Positions 9,603 to 20,682 of a DNA stretch of 64,000 bases are shown here, one piece after another. Under the pieces are notes generated by a model. That model did not search any database and was not told the DNA's origin. It saw only the letters and a list, made by a program, of their open reading frames with translations. The DNA is from Lomentospora prolificans (taxonomy: Eukaryota; Ascomycota; Sordariomycetes; Microascales; Microascaceae): NCBI GenBank assembly GCA_029532625.1, contig JARFXM010000009.1, positions 1,550,001 through 1,614,000 on the forward strand, given 5' to 3'. The translations under genes were made by a program, and so were the position numbers. Within the stretch, counting starts at the first letter, position 1, and every line of letters starts with the position of its first letter.

Positions 9603-12600
9603 GGCGACTAGAGAAAGGTACGCTACCCGTACACCTGCGGTGTCTTCTGTTCGGGTACGGCTATTGATCCTAGCGGGGGAAACTGTTCGATCGATTGCAC
9701 ACTGCGTATGCCGAACTGGGTCGCTCGCCGATGGGTAGAATCACCCGAAAGAACAATGCGCAGAAGAAATAAGTGGACGAGAAGGGGCTTAAAAATACCT
9801 TACGTCGTGGCGCGTTCAACCTCGAAAGGCTGATGCGCTATGTATACGGAGGTTACTCAGGTTACTCTTGTCATCTACGCGAGGCCTACGATAAAAACGA
9901 TGACAACTATTAGAAGGGACCAACTAGAAGCGAGAAACCAACACAGGGCTCTGTGGCATGCCGAGTCAAACTTATCATCACAATATATATTTAGCTACAG
10001 GCAGGACAGGTCGATGATACCGGGAGAACTTCAATAGGCGACTGCGAAACAGCCGATTATTTTTTTTCGCGAGCCTCTCGGTCATTTTATATCATGGATA
10101 TTATAGGGCCGGTGATTCCACGCCAGGACGGCACGGTTGAGATCGTGCTCATCCACGTTTTGATGTCGAAGCAGGCACAGTGCGAATACAGAAAGAAGTA
10201 TCCCAGAGCACGGAACGATGTTGCGCCAGGTTGTATCACTACCGCAACCGTCGCCGCCCTTTCCAACATTTAGCCCATCGATTTCCACAGACTAAGAACC
10301 GAGTTGTCATGAACCCGATAGCAAAGGAAGGGCAGCGGAAAGCATACAGAAAGATGCCGATGGGATTGCTAGCAATTGCATAATACCCTCTGACCACTAT
10401 TCAATCCGCCTGCCCTGGAGCTTCGTTTATGCGGTGGACTAGCTTCATACCAACGAGTTGTCCATGGACCACCTCAAGGAAGATACGGTCGAGTCTCGGC
10501 CATGCTTCACAGTACAGCTTTTGGATGACACATATATAGCACTGTATACAAGGAATCAAGTGGGGATTGAAAACGACCGGAGTAGGGCCGTGAGTGATCC
10601 CCTACCTTCCAAGCATCGGCATAATTCCGAGTAAATTGACTTCATTAGGAAAGGGGGGAAAGGTAACGGAACAGCCCCTCGCTGATGCGACGCTCCCCAT
10701 GTGTCGAGAGAGATGTACAAACGTTCGAAATGAGCACGTTCGCGGTTTCCGAGCTGGAGAAGCCCTCTTAATTGGGAGGAGCAAGGAAAGGACCGCTGGC
10801 ATTTATGGATGCACTACAATTTTAGACCAGCTTAGTCCTTACGCTTGAGTTAGGCAGAAGGTCGCTTGGTCGTCCCGAGAAGGGGCTCACTGATGGCGAA
10901 GAAGCAAGGGCACGAATATGGAGGCGAGAGCTTGTCTGTAACCTCTTAACTTGCACCTTGCTTATTCCAGTAGGTACTTAATTCAACCGTAGGAACATCA
11001 TAATTAAACCCCATGGAGGTACTCTCAAGCTGGCACGCCATGGGTCACAGAGACCGTAACATAGCAGAAGGCGACATGGAATTGCTTCCCGCAACCTTTC
11101 CAGTACCGGTTAAAATAACTCTTGGTCATCAAATCAAGTCGAGGGGAGAGTGCCCTCAAGTACATTATCTTGCTTGACTGTAATAGTAAGATACCAGATT
11201 TATGGAGAACACACAGTGTCAGTGGTAGGTATATCTTTAACGAAATACGGACATGTCTCGTTGCAAGCTGCCTCGGGCAATTTAAGAGAGAGGAAATGTT
11301 CTGGGGACATGCACGCGGGAAGAATTTCAACCGGGAAGCTAGGTCTCTTGTTCACTCGCATCGGGCCAAGTAGAACGGACGCCCTCCTTGAGGTCAAGGA
11401 GTGAGAGAGGAGAAGTACAAGGCCGAAGGCTGAGCAGGCGTGTTGGTAAGTCGGGTCCTCTTCGTCTTTCGTCCTGGAGTGGCGCTCTTCAACACCTCAC
11501 CGTTTTGTTGTACCCAAGGTACCAGATTGCGTTAGGATGCTGGCCTCTCATATCAATGATTACTCGGTAATTCTGTGAAGCCAAACCCTCCCTCCTGGGA
11601 AAAAAGACCGAATCCCGCCGAAAACGACAAATCAGTGCCAGAGTCGACCAGACAAAGCTGGCAGTCCTCCTTTTCTTGTCTCTCAACAGGGGCACCGACA
11701 GCGAAGGGCGGGCACCCCAAAGAGTTCGTTCCTGCTAGTCCGTCATCTGAGCGAACAGCCTTCGCGGCACCTTCGGATTCATTGATGTGACGATCGCCAT
11801 CAACAGATGTTCCTATCGGACCGTACTTGTACATTCATTTTCCACCGAGAGTGCGACAGCTCTGTCAGGGCGAAAGTTTGTCAGGGAAAGCTTTCATGAA
11901 TAGGCCGCTTGGACTTGAGCTTCTCCCCGTCGTGTGATCTTGTTCACTTGAAAAGCCTACCTACGATCCTTGGCTGTTACAGCACGGCAACAGCAATCTA
12001 GTGATAAACCCCAGCGCTATTTCGGACATACTATATAGAATTCCCAAGGAATATCGTATTTTACCTCGGTACAAGCATCTTTGTAACGGATAGCTCCTAA
12101 AAAACTCCTTGCGTTACTCGAATGGTGGTTCCCCGATTGTGAATTGCTTCTTTTCTCTCCAAGATGCCCTCGTTGCTCATGGAGGGATTGGGAAATCTGA
12201 TGTACACATACTGGTTTACAGTGACCGTAGTGTCTGAGCAAATGCTTCCACAAGAGCGCTAGCCCATTGCTATACCGTATACTGTCTCGGGGTAACGACT
12301 AAACTACCGGGTAACTTAGCTTCGGTTTCTTTTACGGAGCTGTTCTCGGTCGGTACCCTGCACGAACGAGAGATCTGATCGGCTATTGGTACAGATAGGT
12401 AGGGGTTATTCGGAGTATTGCCGCTCGACAGGTCTTTCCTCGACGCTCCCCACTATTACGCCGGCCAAAACGCCGTTCCATCCACCGACATTAGGACATT
12501 AGTTAGTACCTGCCAGGCCACGCGCCTTTCCGCACTCTGACATCCTCCTCTCTCCCTCTTTCCAACACACTTCTTGCAACAACCATTTTCTTCCAGCCAC

Positions 12601-13230
12601 GATCGCCGCCTCAGTCCTCGACCGGTCTTCCTGCGTTCTCCATCACATCGGCTCGCGACTGTCCCGCATCAGGCGAGCTTGAATGTATATCGTTCACCTT
12701 TTCGATTCAACAAATCCTTTTATCTCTACTTTCACAGCGCGATTTTCGACGTCGGTTCGTGTCCGTTCGGTCTCGCCATTCTCACGACCTGCCTTCCCTT
12801 GCGCGCGAAATACACAAGTCCAAGATAACCGAACACTCGCCCTTCCACCTTCGACATTCTCACAGACGTCTATTCCTTGCCATCGTAACTGATCAAGAGC
12901 GAAATATTGAGAGACTTCTCAAAAATTACTGGTTTCGCCCGTTCTGCCTGAGCTTGACCCGCGACCATCGACTGTGTCGGACCTGTATCGGCATTCCCAC
13001 GACGTCGCTTGATTATCGTCTCAACTCGCGAGTGGACACTTGGTTAATAATCACCAATGGAGGCTTATCTGAGGATTTCGATTGACCTATGACAGAGGCT
13101 TTGCTGTGGCCGTGCCATGACGAGGTTATTTTACTGACCCATTAGAGGTCCTCGCGATCCAACATTACACCACCCGATTTTTTTCTTTGATTCCATCCTC
13201 TAGCCCTGAGGGACCGAAACCGCGTCAATC
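9603..13230. other. Long intergenic stretch without recognisable genes
   Basis: About 3.6 kb between two divergent genes, the longest gap in the gene-rich half. All frames are short (at most about 100 codons), none shows a domain or a good intron pair, and overlapping frames on both strands look equally poor. The last 700 bp (from about 12,540) are pyrimidine-rich on the + strand and look like the promoter and 5' leader of the F-box gene. No tRNA, transposon or RIP signature is visible. A lncRNA or fast-evolving small gene cannot be excluded. Confidence 0.5.
12540..13230 (+). promoter_or_regulatory. Probable promoter and long 5' leader of the F-box gene
   Basis: Dense CT-rich tracts on the + strand (for example 12,541-12,600) precede the ATG at 13,231, as is common around transcription starts of filamentous fungi. 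The leader would be several hundred nt with short upstream ATG frames such as 12,683 and 12,759, which could dampen translation. Inferred from composition only. Confidence 0.35.
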
Positions 13231-14893
13231 ATGGATCCACCCCATATAACGGAGTTCGCCTCCGAGCGATATTTTAGCAAATTAAACCAACTCGGCGAGT
13301 CGCCCGAAACTTCGGCGGTAGATAACCCCTCTACCCAACCCCAATTTATTCAATCATCGACATTCATTTTACCGTTGAGGTCGACAAAGCTTCCCGAAGG
13401 CGATGTCGCGACCGTCCGTCCTGTGGACCACAAGCGCTCTGAGCGCGGAAGGTTATTCGGGCTACGCTCTAAGGTCTCCCTTCTTCACGCCAAGGCAATT
13501 ACGCCAGAGCCGAGCTCTCTTTTTTTTACTTCGAAGCCAACCGGCGATCTCTCTGTTCCAACGCGGTAGGCCTTGTTATTTTGCATTGCAGATGTTGACT
13601 GGGTTGTAAACTGACGAAAGTTCTAGGTTACCGCTTGACGACCTCTTCCGCTCATTACCGAATGAACTACAGATACAAATCATCAACTCGCTTCCTCTTT
13701 CCGATATCTTAAATCTACGCCGGGTGTCTCGCTCATGGCACACACTCATCACACTAAACGAAGGGCCGATAGTCCGGTATCATCTTGACCATCAAATTCC
13801 GGCTTATGCTCTTCGCCTCTATCCTGCGCCAGACCCATCCAAGGTTGACTTTCATTATCTCTGCGGACTTTGGCATCGGCTCCATGTAGCAGCGAAGTTG
13901 TCACATTTAATGTGCGAATGGATAACGAAAGAAATTTTTTTGAGAACAACTAAGGCGCAGATGCAGGAGTTCGCCCCTCAGCAGGAACGAATGCGTCGCC
14001 GTTTAATCCCGCTGTTATTCACCATCTTCCATTTCTTCGAAATGTATCGGAAACTCCATTCGGAACGCATAGCGGAAAACGGGGGGCATGGTTTACGGCA
14101 TGAGCCGTATACACTCAACCCAATCGAGCTTAAAATCATGAGCATGTATGACGATAAAACTCTCTTACGTGTCCACCAAGTGTTCCCGCTCGTCATATCG
14201 TCCTTCTGTCGTCAACTACGACCGCCTTCTTATGTGGGCCGAGTTGAGCGGTCTCTTCGTGGTTATCTGAGGGAAAAGCCTTCGGATGAGGTCCACGCGG
14301 CCATTCTCTGCTTGGGAGGGTTAAGACAGGTTGAAAGATTTTGGGAGATTGGCGGGTATAACTCGCGCCGAGGTGCTGTCGACCAGTGGTATTCATCTCT
14401 GAGCGCCACGCCCGATCCCCCGCCGAAACCCAAACGGTCCATCATAAATATAGGCCGAAAGAAATCAATGGCTGCACTGAGGAAAGAACCGACTTCCCAA
14501 TATGCCAGTGCCCCTCCGATGCCAATGGATACTACACCTGCCAATGCGGCTAGCTTTGTGTTCAATACGAGTCTAGCAGCTGGCATGCCTATGGGCCCTA
14601 TGTCACCGGATCAGGCGGCACAACTTCTCCAGGACTTGCCCGCGCTGCAGCAAATATGGCTGGTGACCGCAGAGGCTCTAATTTTGGACAGGAGAATAGT
14701 CCAGCGACCGCAAGATATTCTCCGAAACGCACAGGTCATGCTTGAACTCATTCGAGAAGATGGCTTAGAGGAAGAGGATGAATGGTGGTACGGACGTGAC
14801 GCCCCCGACTCTCTTCGACCTCCCGCCGGAGTTTGCGAGAACGATCATGGAGATAGCATCCCGACCGATACCATTATTGAGCATATTCGATAG
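13231..14893 (+). CDS. F-box protein
   Basis: Two exons, 13231-13565 and 13627-14893, joined in phase across a 61-nt intron (GTAGGC donor, CTGAC branch, TTCTAG acceptor), giving 533 residues. The F-box spans the region just after the junction, about residues 115-155: the LPNELQIQIINSLPLSDILN block followed by LRRVSRSWHTLI. The first 110 residues are Ser/Thr/Pro-rich. The remainder is largely helical with no leucine-rich or WD repeats, so the substrate-binding part is not typed; the final 80 residues are acidic. Known: F-box proteins tether substrates to Skp1 in SCF ubiquitin ligases. The substrate cannot be told from sequence. The second exon on its own would start at an internal Met (13,724) and lose half of the F-box. 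Confidence 0.85.
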
Positions 14894-16373
14894 CCGCGTC
14901 GCAAAAGACACTTTCTTGTCGTCATCCTGAAGACCACTCTAGCAGGCATTCGCCGTTTTTTCTCAAGTCTGCTTCAAGACTTTGTCATATATTTGCCTAT
15001 ATTCACCGCACACATACACGCGTGCTCGCGCAACTACGATCCTTTCTTTCTCATGTCCACTTATACATTCATGTCTCACTCTCACTCTCATTCTATCACA
15101 CCTGTTTCATTTGTCAAACCATGTACGGGTAACGGGTCCTTGGGGAAGGCTGGGATATCGGTTAGGTTAGGTTCGGCTGGCTTGTCAAGGCTTACTATAA
15201 TCACCTGGGGTTCGGTCATATTCATTTAATGGGTACGCGAATGGAGCATTTTGGATAGATACCGCACATATATTCCGCCCAAGGGCGAGGCGATTGGGAA
15301 TAAAAGAATCCGTTTGATATACAAGTCGCGTCAGTGGCGACAAACCAAATTTCTACCGTAGCGGTCTCAGTAGCCCACTCAGATCAATCGCCCAAGATGC
15401 TAGATACTGTCCAATTTCAAGAAGATGATATGGCTCTTGTCGTGTTATCTTTGTAGCTGGCCAACAGGTTGTACGAGGTTAGCCCCACACACGCCGACCT
15501 GTAGCTGACCTCCATATACGAAGTAAAGCAAGCTCAGTGAAAGAGATTACGTCATCCGCATTTTCATAGCTAAAGCACCTCTCCATAAACTTACTTCTAC
15601 TAGGAAAACAACGACCAGTAACCGACACCTTGCTCCAAGGTAATGTAGAGCGCCGCCCGGTGGGAAGACTAGATAGCACGAAGAGACCCCCTGAAATACT
15701 TTTCACCCCATGCCTACCAGAGGTAGTTCCATCCAATACTAAGCGCAGATACGACTAGCAACTTCGGATATCACAGGATTTGAGGACAGATTTTACCATC
15801 TTCTGTGTTTCCCTGCAACTCAAGAGGGTAAATAAATAGCAAGGTAGCAGTCATGACGTAATCAAGGCTTCGCTATTCAAGAATTCAGAAAATGCGTGAT
15901 AGGCATTTTCTGCATTCTCGAGCATCCCGGCGAGTCTGAGCAGGCCATGACTAAGCACAATACGAGTTAATATCGGCAAGCCGCCGAGACCAGACCGAGC
16001 TCATGTTCCCGAGGAGCGCCCTGGCCTGCAAACTCCCAAGCAAAGCCGCCTACAGCTATTCAGCCCCTCACTTATCCCGGGAGACTCAAGCGTTGTACAA
16101 CTCGCCCGGCTCTTGCATTTGGCAAGTTACCCAATACCAACACCTCCTAGCGAATAGACCCAAATGAGGGTGAGAATCCCATATCCCAGAGCGCCACCTC
16201 CCCCGCCACCCCTAGCTTCCTCAAGCTCCATCTCCTGTTATTAGCCCAGGAGCCTTTTTTTCCCAAAGAACCAGGCAGCTTCTCGTGTTTCCTCGTTGTC
16301 GTTCTTCCCCCCGCACTTCTTGACCTCTCTTTGAACCTACTAACCTTCATATTCAAAGGACGTCTTGTGAGCC
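14894..16373. other. Intergenic region, F-box gene to VMA5
   Basis: About 1.5 kb between two + strand genes. Frames are short on both strands and none carries a recognisable product. The last 150 bp before 16,374 are CT-rich and fit the VMA5 promoter. No repeat or RNA gene is visible. Confidence 0.5.
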
Positions 16374-17822
16374 ATGGCGACGAAATATATCCTTCTGTCT
16401 CTACCCCTCGAAGCTTTCGACTCATCAGATAAAGAGGATGCCATAGCATCCCTGCGATCTATGACCCCCGACCTCGGCTCGGTCATCCCCTACCATATCC
16501 CCAGTTTCAAGATCGGTACACTGGACGCGTTAGTACAGCAAGCGGATGACTTGGCAAAGATGGAATCGACGTGTGTCGGTGTAGTATCTAAGGTATCGGA
16601 GTCTCTAAAATCTCTTCTCGGTGGTGACGAGGGCAAAATCGCGCAGCACAAGAAAGTAAATGAAAGTCAGTTGCGTCCTTGATTCCGGCGCGGAGCGAGA
16701 AAGCGGAGCTAATCTCGAACAACCCCCACCACAGAACCTACGGATCAATACATCACCAACTTCGTCTGGAACAAGGTCCTCTATCGGCCAGACAAGCCTC
16801 TAGCTGAACTTGTGGATGCGCTTCAAAAGGTCCGTGAGATGGCAGACTGACGCCAGTCCCCACTATCAAAGCTATCAATCACTAAATGCCAGCCACAGGA
16901 ACTGGGCTCCCTCGATAACGATATCAAAACCAAGACCAACCAATACACATCAGTGAAAACAAACTTGGCCTCCCTGGAGAGACAGAGAAAGTGAGTCCGG
17001 ACTCGTGCAGCGTTGTTTGTCGGGGACCCGCCTAAAGTATAATCTCAAATTTAGTGGAAATCTGTCGACCAAATCTCTTACTTCGGTCGTGCATCCAGAT
17101 ATCCTTATCCAAGGGTCCGAATATCTTGAAAGTCACCTAATAGCGGTTCCAAAAATGAGCAAGAAAGACTTTTTACGGGATTACGAGACCTTGGTACAGT
17201 TCGTTGTGCCCAGGTCAGCGATCGAGATAACCCAGGATGACGAATTTGTCCTCTACGCCGTGGTTACCTTCCGAAAACACAGCACGGAATTTTTGCAAAA
17301 GTGTAGGGAACACAAGTGGATCCCACGGCAGTATAGGCACGTTGATGGCGGAATGGAGGAGGAGCAGCGGGAACTCGATCGTGTCGTGCAGGAAGAAAAA
17401 AGAGCATGGGCCGAGGCCATGCGCATGGCTGTCACTGGCTGGAGCGAATCGGTGCAGATTTGGCTACACATACTCTCCCTACGCGTATTTGTAGAGGCAG
17501 TCCTCCGATACGGTCTACCCCTCGACTACGTCACAAGCATTATCAAAGTACGTATTGTTCCCCACGTTAAAGAGGCGTGTCTTTTCAACCGTGTACAAAA
17601 GATGCTGATCGACATGCACAGACTACTCCCAAAGCGTCTAAGAAAGTGAAAGCTACTCTCGACTCCAGCTTCTCCTACCTTGGTGGGAATGCAATCAGCA
17701 GAGATAAGCGAGGTAATGTGGCGGACGATACAGCCCTGGCTTCAGAGATGGCGGCTACAGGTCTAGGCTCATCCTCAAACGAGTACACGGCATACGTGTA
17801 CTATGAGCTTGAGGTCCCCTAG
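16374..17822 (+). CDS. vma5: V-type proton ATPase subunit C
   Basis: Five exons: 16374-16665, 16735-16829, 16899-16990, 17055-17547 and 17622-17822; introns of 69, 69, 64 and 74 nt, all in phase. The product has 390 residues, as expected. Family blocks in order: the MATKYILLSLPLEAF start, KIAQHKKVNEKPTDQYITNF over the first junction, LIAVPKMSKKDFLRDYE, the HIQ-like WIPRQYRHV region, and the C-terminal SSFSYLGGNA and YTAYVYYELEVP ends. Known: subunit C (Vma5) links the peripheral V1 sector to Vo through the stator stalks and is released on reversible disassembly; it sits on the cytosolic face of vacuoles and endosomes. The first donor is GTCAGT and the second GTCCGT, both unusual but forced by phase and by conserved flanking residues. 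Confidence 0.96.
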
Positions 17823-18062
17823 GCAGGGCCTTGTCCCGTCCCCATTTCCATCCGTCCCCCAAGTTATATCATTATAGGAGGCAGGTTTCATCTTTAGAAT
17901 GAGTTATTGCACTTCAGCAGCCTGGTGTTTTTATCCCCATACTTGTCGGATTACCTTTTGAACATTATGATATGATGTAGCATCAGCAAGCGACCCTGGC
18001 TGGTATTGCCAAAGTCTTGCGGCGATTTGTGGATAGAATCTATGTAAACGCAGCTGTTCGCC

Positions 18063-18790
18063 TTACTCTACGACGGTTTTCTCAACCAGACCATTGGCCT
18101 TTAACCACTCGACGATATGCGCCACGCACTCCTCGACGCTTTGCTGATCAGTGCGGATATGGATCTCTGGGTTCTCGGGCTCTTCGTACGGCGCGCTTAC
18201 CCCCGTGAAATCCTTAATTTCACCGGCTCTAGCCTTCTTGTAGAGGCCTTTAGGATCACGCTTCTCCGCAACCTCAATCGGCACGTCGACATAGACTTCG
18301 ATGAACGGAATAGCCTCGTCTCCAACGTGATTGGCTTTGGTATGGAGATCTCGAGCGACCTGCCGATCAGCACGGTAAGGTGAGATGAAGGAGGTTATGG
18401 CGATGGTTGCTGAGTCCGCAAATAACTTCGCTACTTCTCCGATGCGCCTTATATTTTCATTCCTGTCCTTCTCCGAGAAACCCAAGTCCTTGTTCAAACC
18501 GAACCGTATGTTGTCCCCATCCAGGCGATATGAAGCTTGACCCAAATGCAAAAGATGTTGCTCGAGTGCCGTCGCCACAGTAGATTTTCCAGAGGCCGAG
18601 AGGCCAGTCAGCCATATAGTAAACCCTTTCTGTCCCCTCAGGGTAAATCGCTCCTTCCTGGAGAGCGAAGGGTGCCAAGTAATGTTTCTATAAACGAGCC
18701 ACTGTCAATTTACATAGGACGTATGTAGGCGGATACGAACTCGAAACGGAGGCAAGGCATCCAAGTTCCAAGGAAGACTCACGTAGCCAT
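18063..18790 (-). CDS. met14: Adenylylsulfate (APS) kinase
   Basis: Exon 1 is only 8 nt (18790-18783: ATG, GCT and two bases); a 95-nt intron with GTGAGT donor follows; exon 2 is 18687-18063. The product has 210 residues. The Walker A loop GLSASGKST lies at residues 31-39, LDGDNIR at 58-64, and the FISPYRADRQ and DPKGLYKKARAGEIKDFTG blocks that bind APS follow. Known reaction: ATP + APS to ADP + PAPS, the second step of sulfate assimilation, in the cytosol; PAPS then feeds reduction to sulfite for cysteine and methionine. No fusion to ATP sulfurylase is present, which is the normal fungal stand-alone form. A single-exon call would begin inside the P-loop region and lose the N-terminus. Its 3' end is 240 bp from that of VMA5 (convergent). 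Confidence 0.96.
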
Positions 18791-19291
18791 TTTTTTTTGG
18801 TGGAGTTGGGGGAAAGAGTTGGAACGGGCGCTTCTAGTTGCAAAGTAAGGGACACGAGGCTTTTTCAAACCAAAAAAAGCTTGCGGAGTATCCAGGGCAG
18901 GCTTGAGTGCAATTTTATCACGCGAAGCTGCCCCTCGTTGGGACAACCCCACCATAAATTCGGACAGGAGCTTCTAAGAAGACGGGAAACATCCAGTATC
19001 TTAGTCATCAACAATTCATGCAACTATTCAATTATTGCGCCAACTCTGCATGGAGTGACAACATCTGGGACTGAGAAGGGTTCCGGTCCGGGCGCCCAGG
19101 TCATGTCCTATCGCGTCAACTCCGATCCATCATCATTCTTCAGGAGCTATTAAGAGGTCCAGTGCCAAAACAAGTCTATCACTGGTCACTTGGGTGGTGC
19201 CCAACACCCAAATTTTCGCGAGCACCAGTATGTGTCAACGAAGGATAGAGCAGAAGGCCTAAGAAAAATGGCACACTTGGAATGGTTGTGT
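18791..19291. other. Intergenic region, upstream of APS kinase
   Basis: About 500 bp between the APS kinase start and the 3' end of the thioesterase gene, both on the - strand: APS kinase promoter plus thioesterase 3' UTR. No further structure noticed. Confidence 0.5.
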
Positions 19292-20303
19292 TCATGGCCG
19301 GATCTTAGGCATCATCTGGATGGGGTCAATACGCTAGTGAATTGCCGGAGACCTATTTTGGTACACTTACCCAGGCATGTTTCGGGGACACGAAGAGTGC
19401 GCTCGCTTCGGCGATCGTGACTGGTGTTTGACCGTCCGGCACAAGCGTTTCGATCCGCCCTTCAACCCAAGCCTTACGGCCTTCGACCTTGGTGGTCTTA
19501 GCCGAGAGCACGAAATAATTACCCGCGTGGGCAGGTTTCCTATAATTAATTTCTAGTTTGGCAGTAACTCCAATTTGATGAGGCAATGCGGCGAAACAGC
19601 AGCTGGCAAGCCCTTCATCCAGTAGCGTAGCCAGAAGCCCGCCATGTACAATCTCAGGGTGGCCACACAGGTCCTTGCCGATGTACGCTATGGAAACTAA
19701 CGACTTTCCTTCACCGTCTTTCCAAGCAAAAGGGGGGATCACTATTTTCCCCGGGCCTGCCAACACACCGGCCGTGAGGCTCTGCTGCTTGAACGCATCA
19801 GGCATCTTCATATGAGGTCGAGATTCAACCATCCCCGGTGTCTGGCGGAGGCTTTTAGCTAGAGGGTGGGCATTGATGAATTCTTCAATTTTGCGGGCCT
19901 CTTCATCCACGGGAGTGTAGGCAGATCGACTCGCTTCGTCCGACAAAAACTCGAGGCCGAGGAGACTAGCAGGAAGCGTGGTGAAAACGGCCGCGAAAAA
20001 TCCGGTCGCAGCAAAGACGAAACCGCCAATGCTGAGAAGGGCCGCTGTGCGAAAACGTGAACGAGGCGCGTCGCGATATATGCCAGAGGCTGTGCTCTTC
20101 GTCCGTCCTACATATGTTGGTTCCGAGGTGTCAATTGTGTACATTCAAAACCTTGACTATTCTGGCCACCTACCTCGTCCAGGAGCGGGGAGCTGCCTCT
20201 GGTGCCACAGCCTCGTCCTCGTCAGCCCTTGTTGAAGTGACCAGGCGTTTGGCGTTGACCGAAGAAATGGTCTGGGAAAAGCGTAGACGCGAGCGTGCGC
20301 CAT
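19292..20303 (-). CDS. Hotdog-fold (4HBT) acyl-thioesterase-like protein, probably mitochondrial
   Basis: Three exons: 20303-20174, 20107-19371 and a 24-nt last exon 19315-19292; introns of 66 nt (GTAGGT...TGTAG) and 55 nt (GTAAGT...ATCCAG). The product has 296 residues. The start at 20303 has a strong ACCATGG-like context. The first 45 residues are Arg-rich without acids, as in a mitochondrial presequence, and are followed by a membrane segment (AALLSIGGFVFAATGFFAAV). The C-terminal half is a hotdog domain with the HPEIVHGGLLATLLDE motif and LEINYRKPAHAG strand, as in THEM4 and yeast Fmp10-like proteins. Known: such enzymes hydrolyse acyl-CoA thioesters; the substrate here is unknown. The last exon adds MMPKIRP; without it the frame would run into a stop inside the intron. 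Confidence 0.83.
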
Positions 20304-20682
20304 TGGTCCGCGCGAAGAAAATAATCTGGGGAAAGAATGTGTTTGTGAAGTTACCCTCGTCCAAGCACGAGTCAATAATCTGCAGGTTAAAAACGGGGGG
20401 ATGCGCAAATTGAGTTTAATAAAGCAAGGTGCTGCTACTATCAGCCCTGGCCCTTGACGGTAATTGTTGATTTACCGCACGAGCCTACAAAAATCCCGAG
20501 GTCTGTATGTACCCCCAAGAGCCGAGCCAGTCAAGTGGGTCTTGTCGTGTTGGAGAGGGACGCCAACAATCTTAAACAATGTCTTGTGTATACGTTTACC
20601 AACGTTTACCAGACAGCCTGGGCACTTTAACAAGTCTTAAATGGATGTTTACAATCGCATAAAGTTTTATTATTGCACGGAG
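20304..20682. other. Intergenic region, thioesterase / NOC1
   Basis: About 380 bp holding the promoter of the thioesterase gene and the 3' UTR of NOC1, both on the - strand. Nothing else recognised. Confidence 0.45.

Noticed and set aside
11489..11834. Overlapping 60-90-codon frames on both strands
   Set aside because: No domain, no intron partner, no better start context on either strand; equal quality on opposite strands suggests chance.
15479..15736. 85-codon minus-strand frame
   Set aside because: Low-information composition, no similarity noticed and no spliced extension; treated as chance.
20170..20364. Alternative frame for the first exon of the thioesterase gene
   Set aside because: It has no ATG, and its splice phase does not match exon 2. 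The frame starting at the ATG of 20,303 does.
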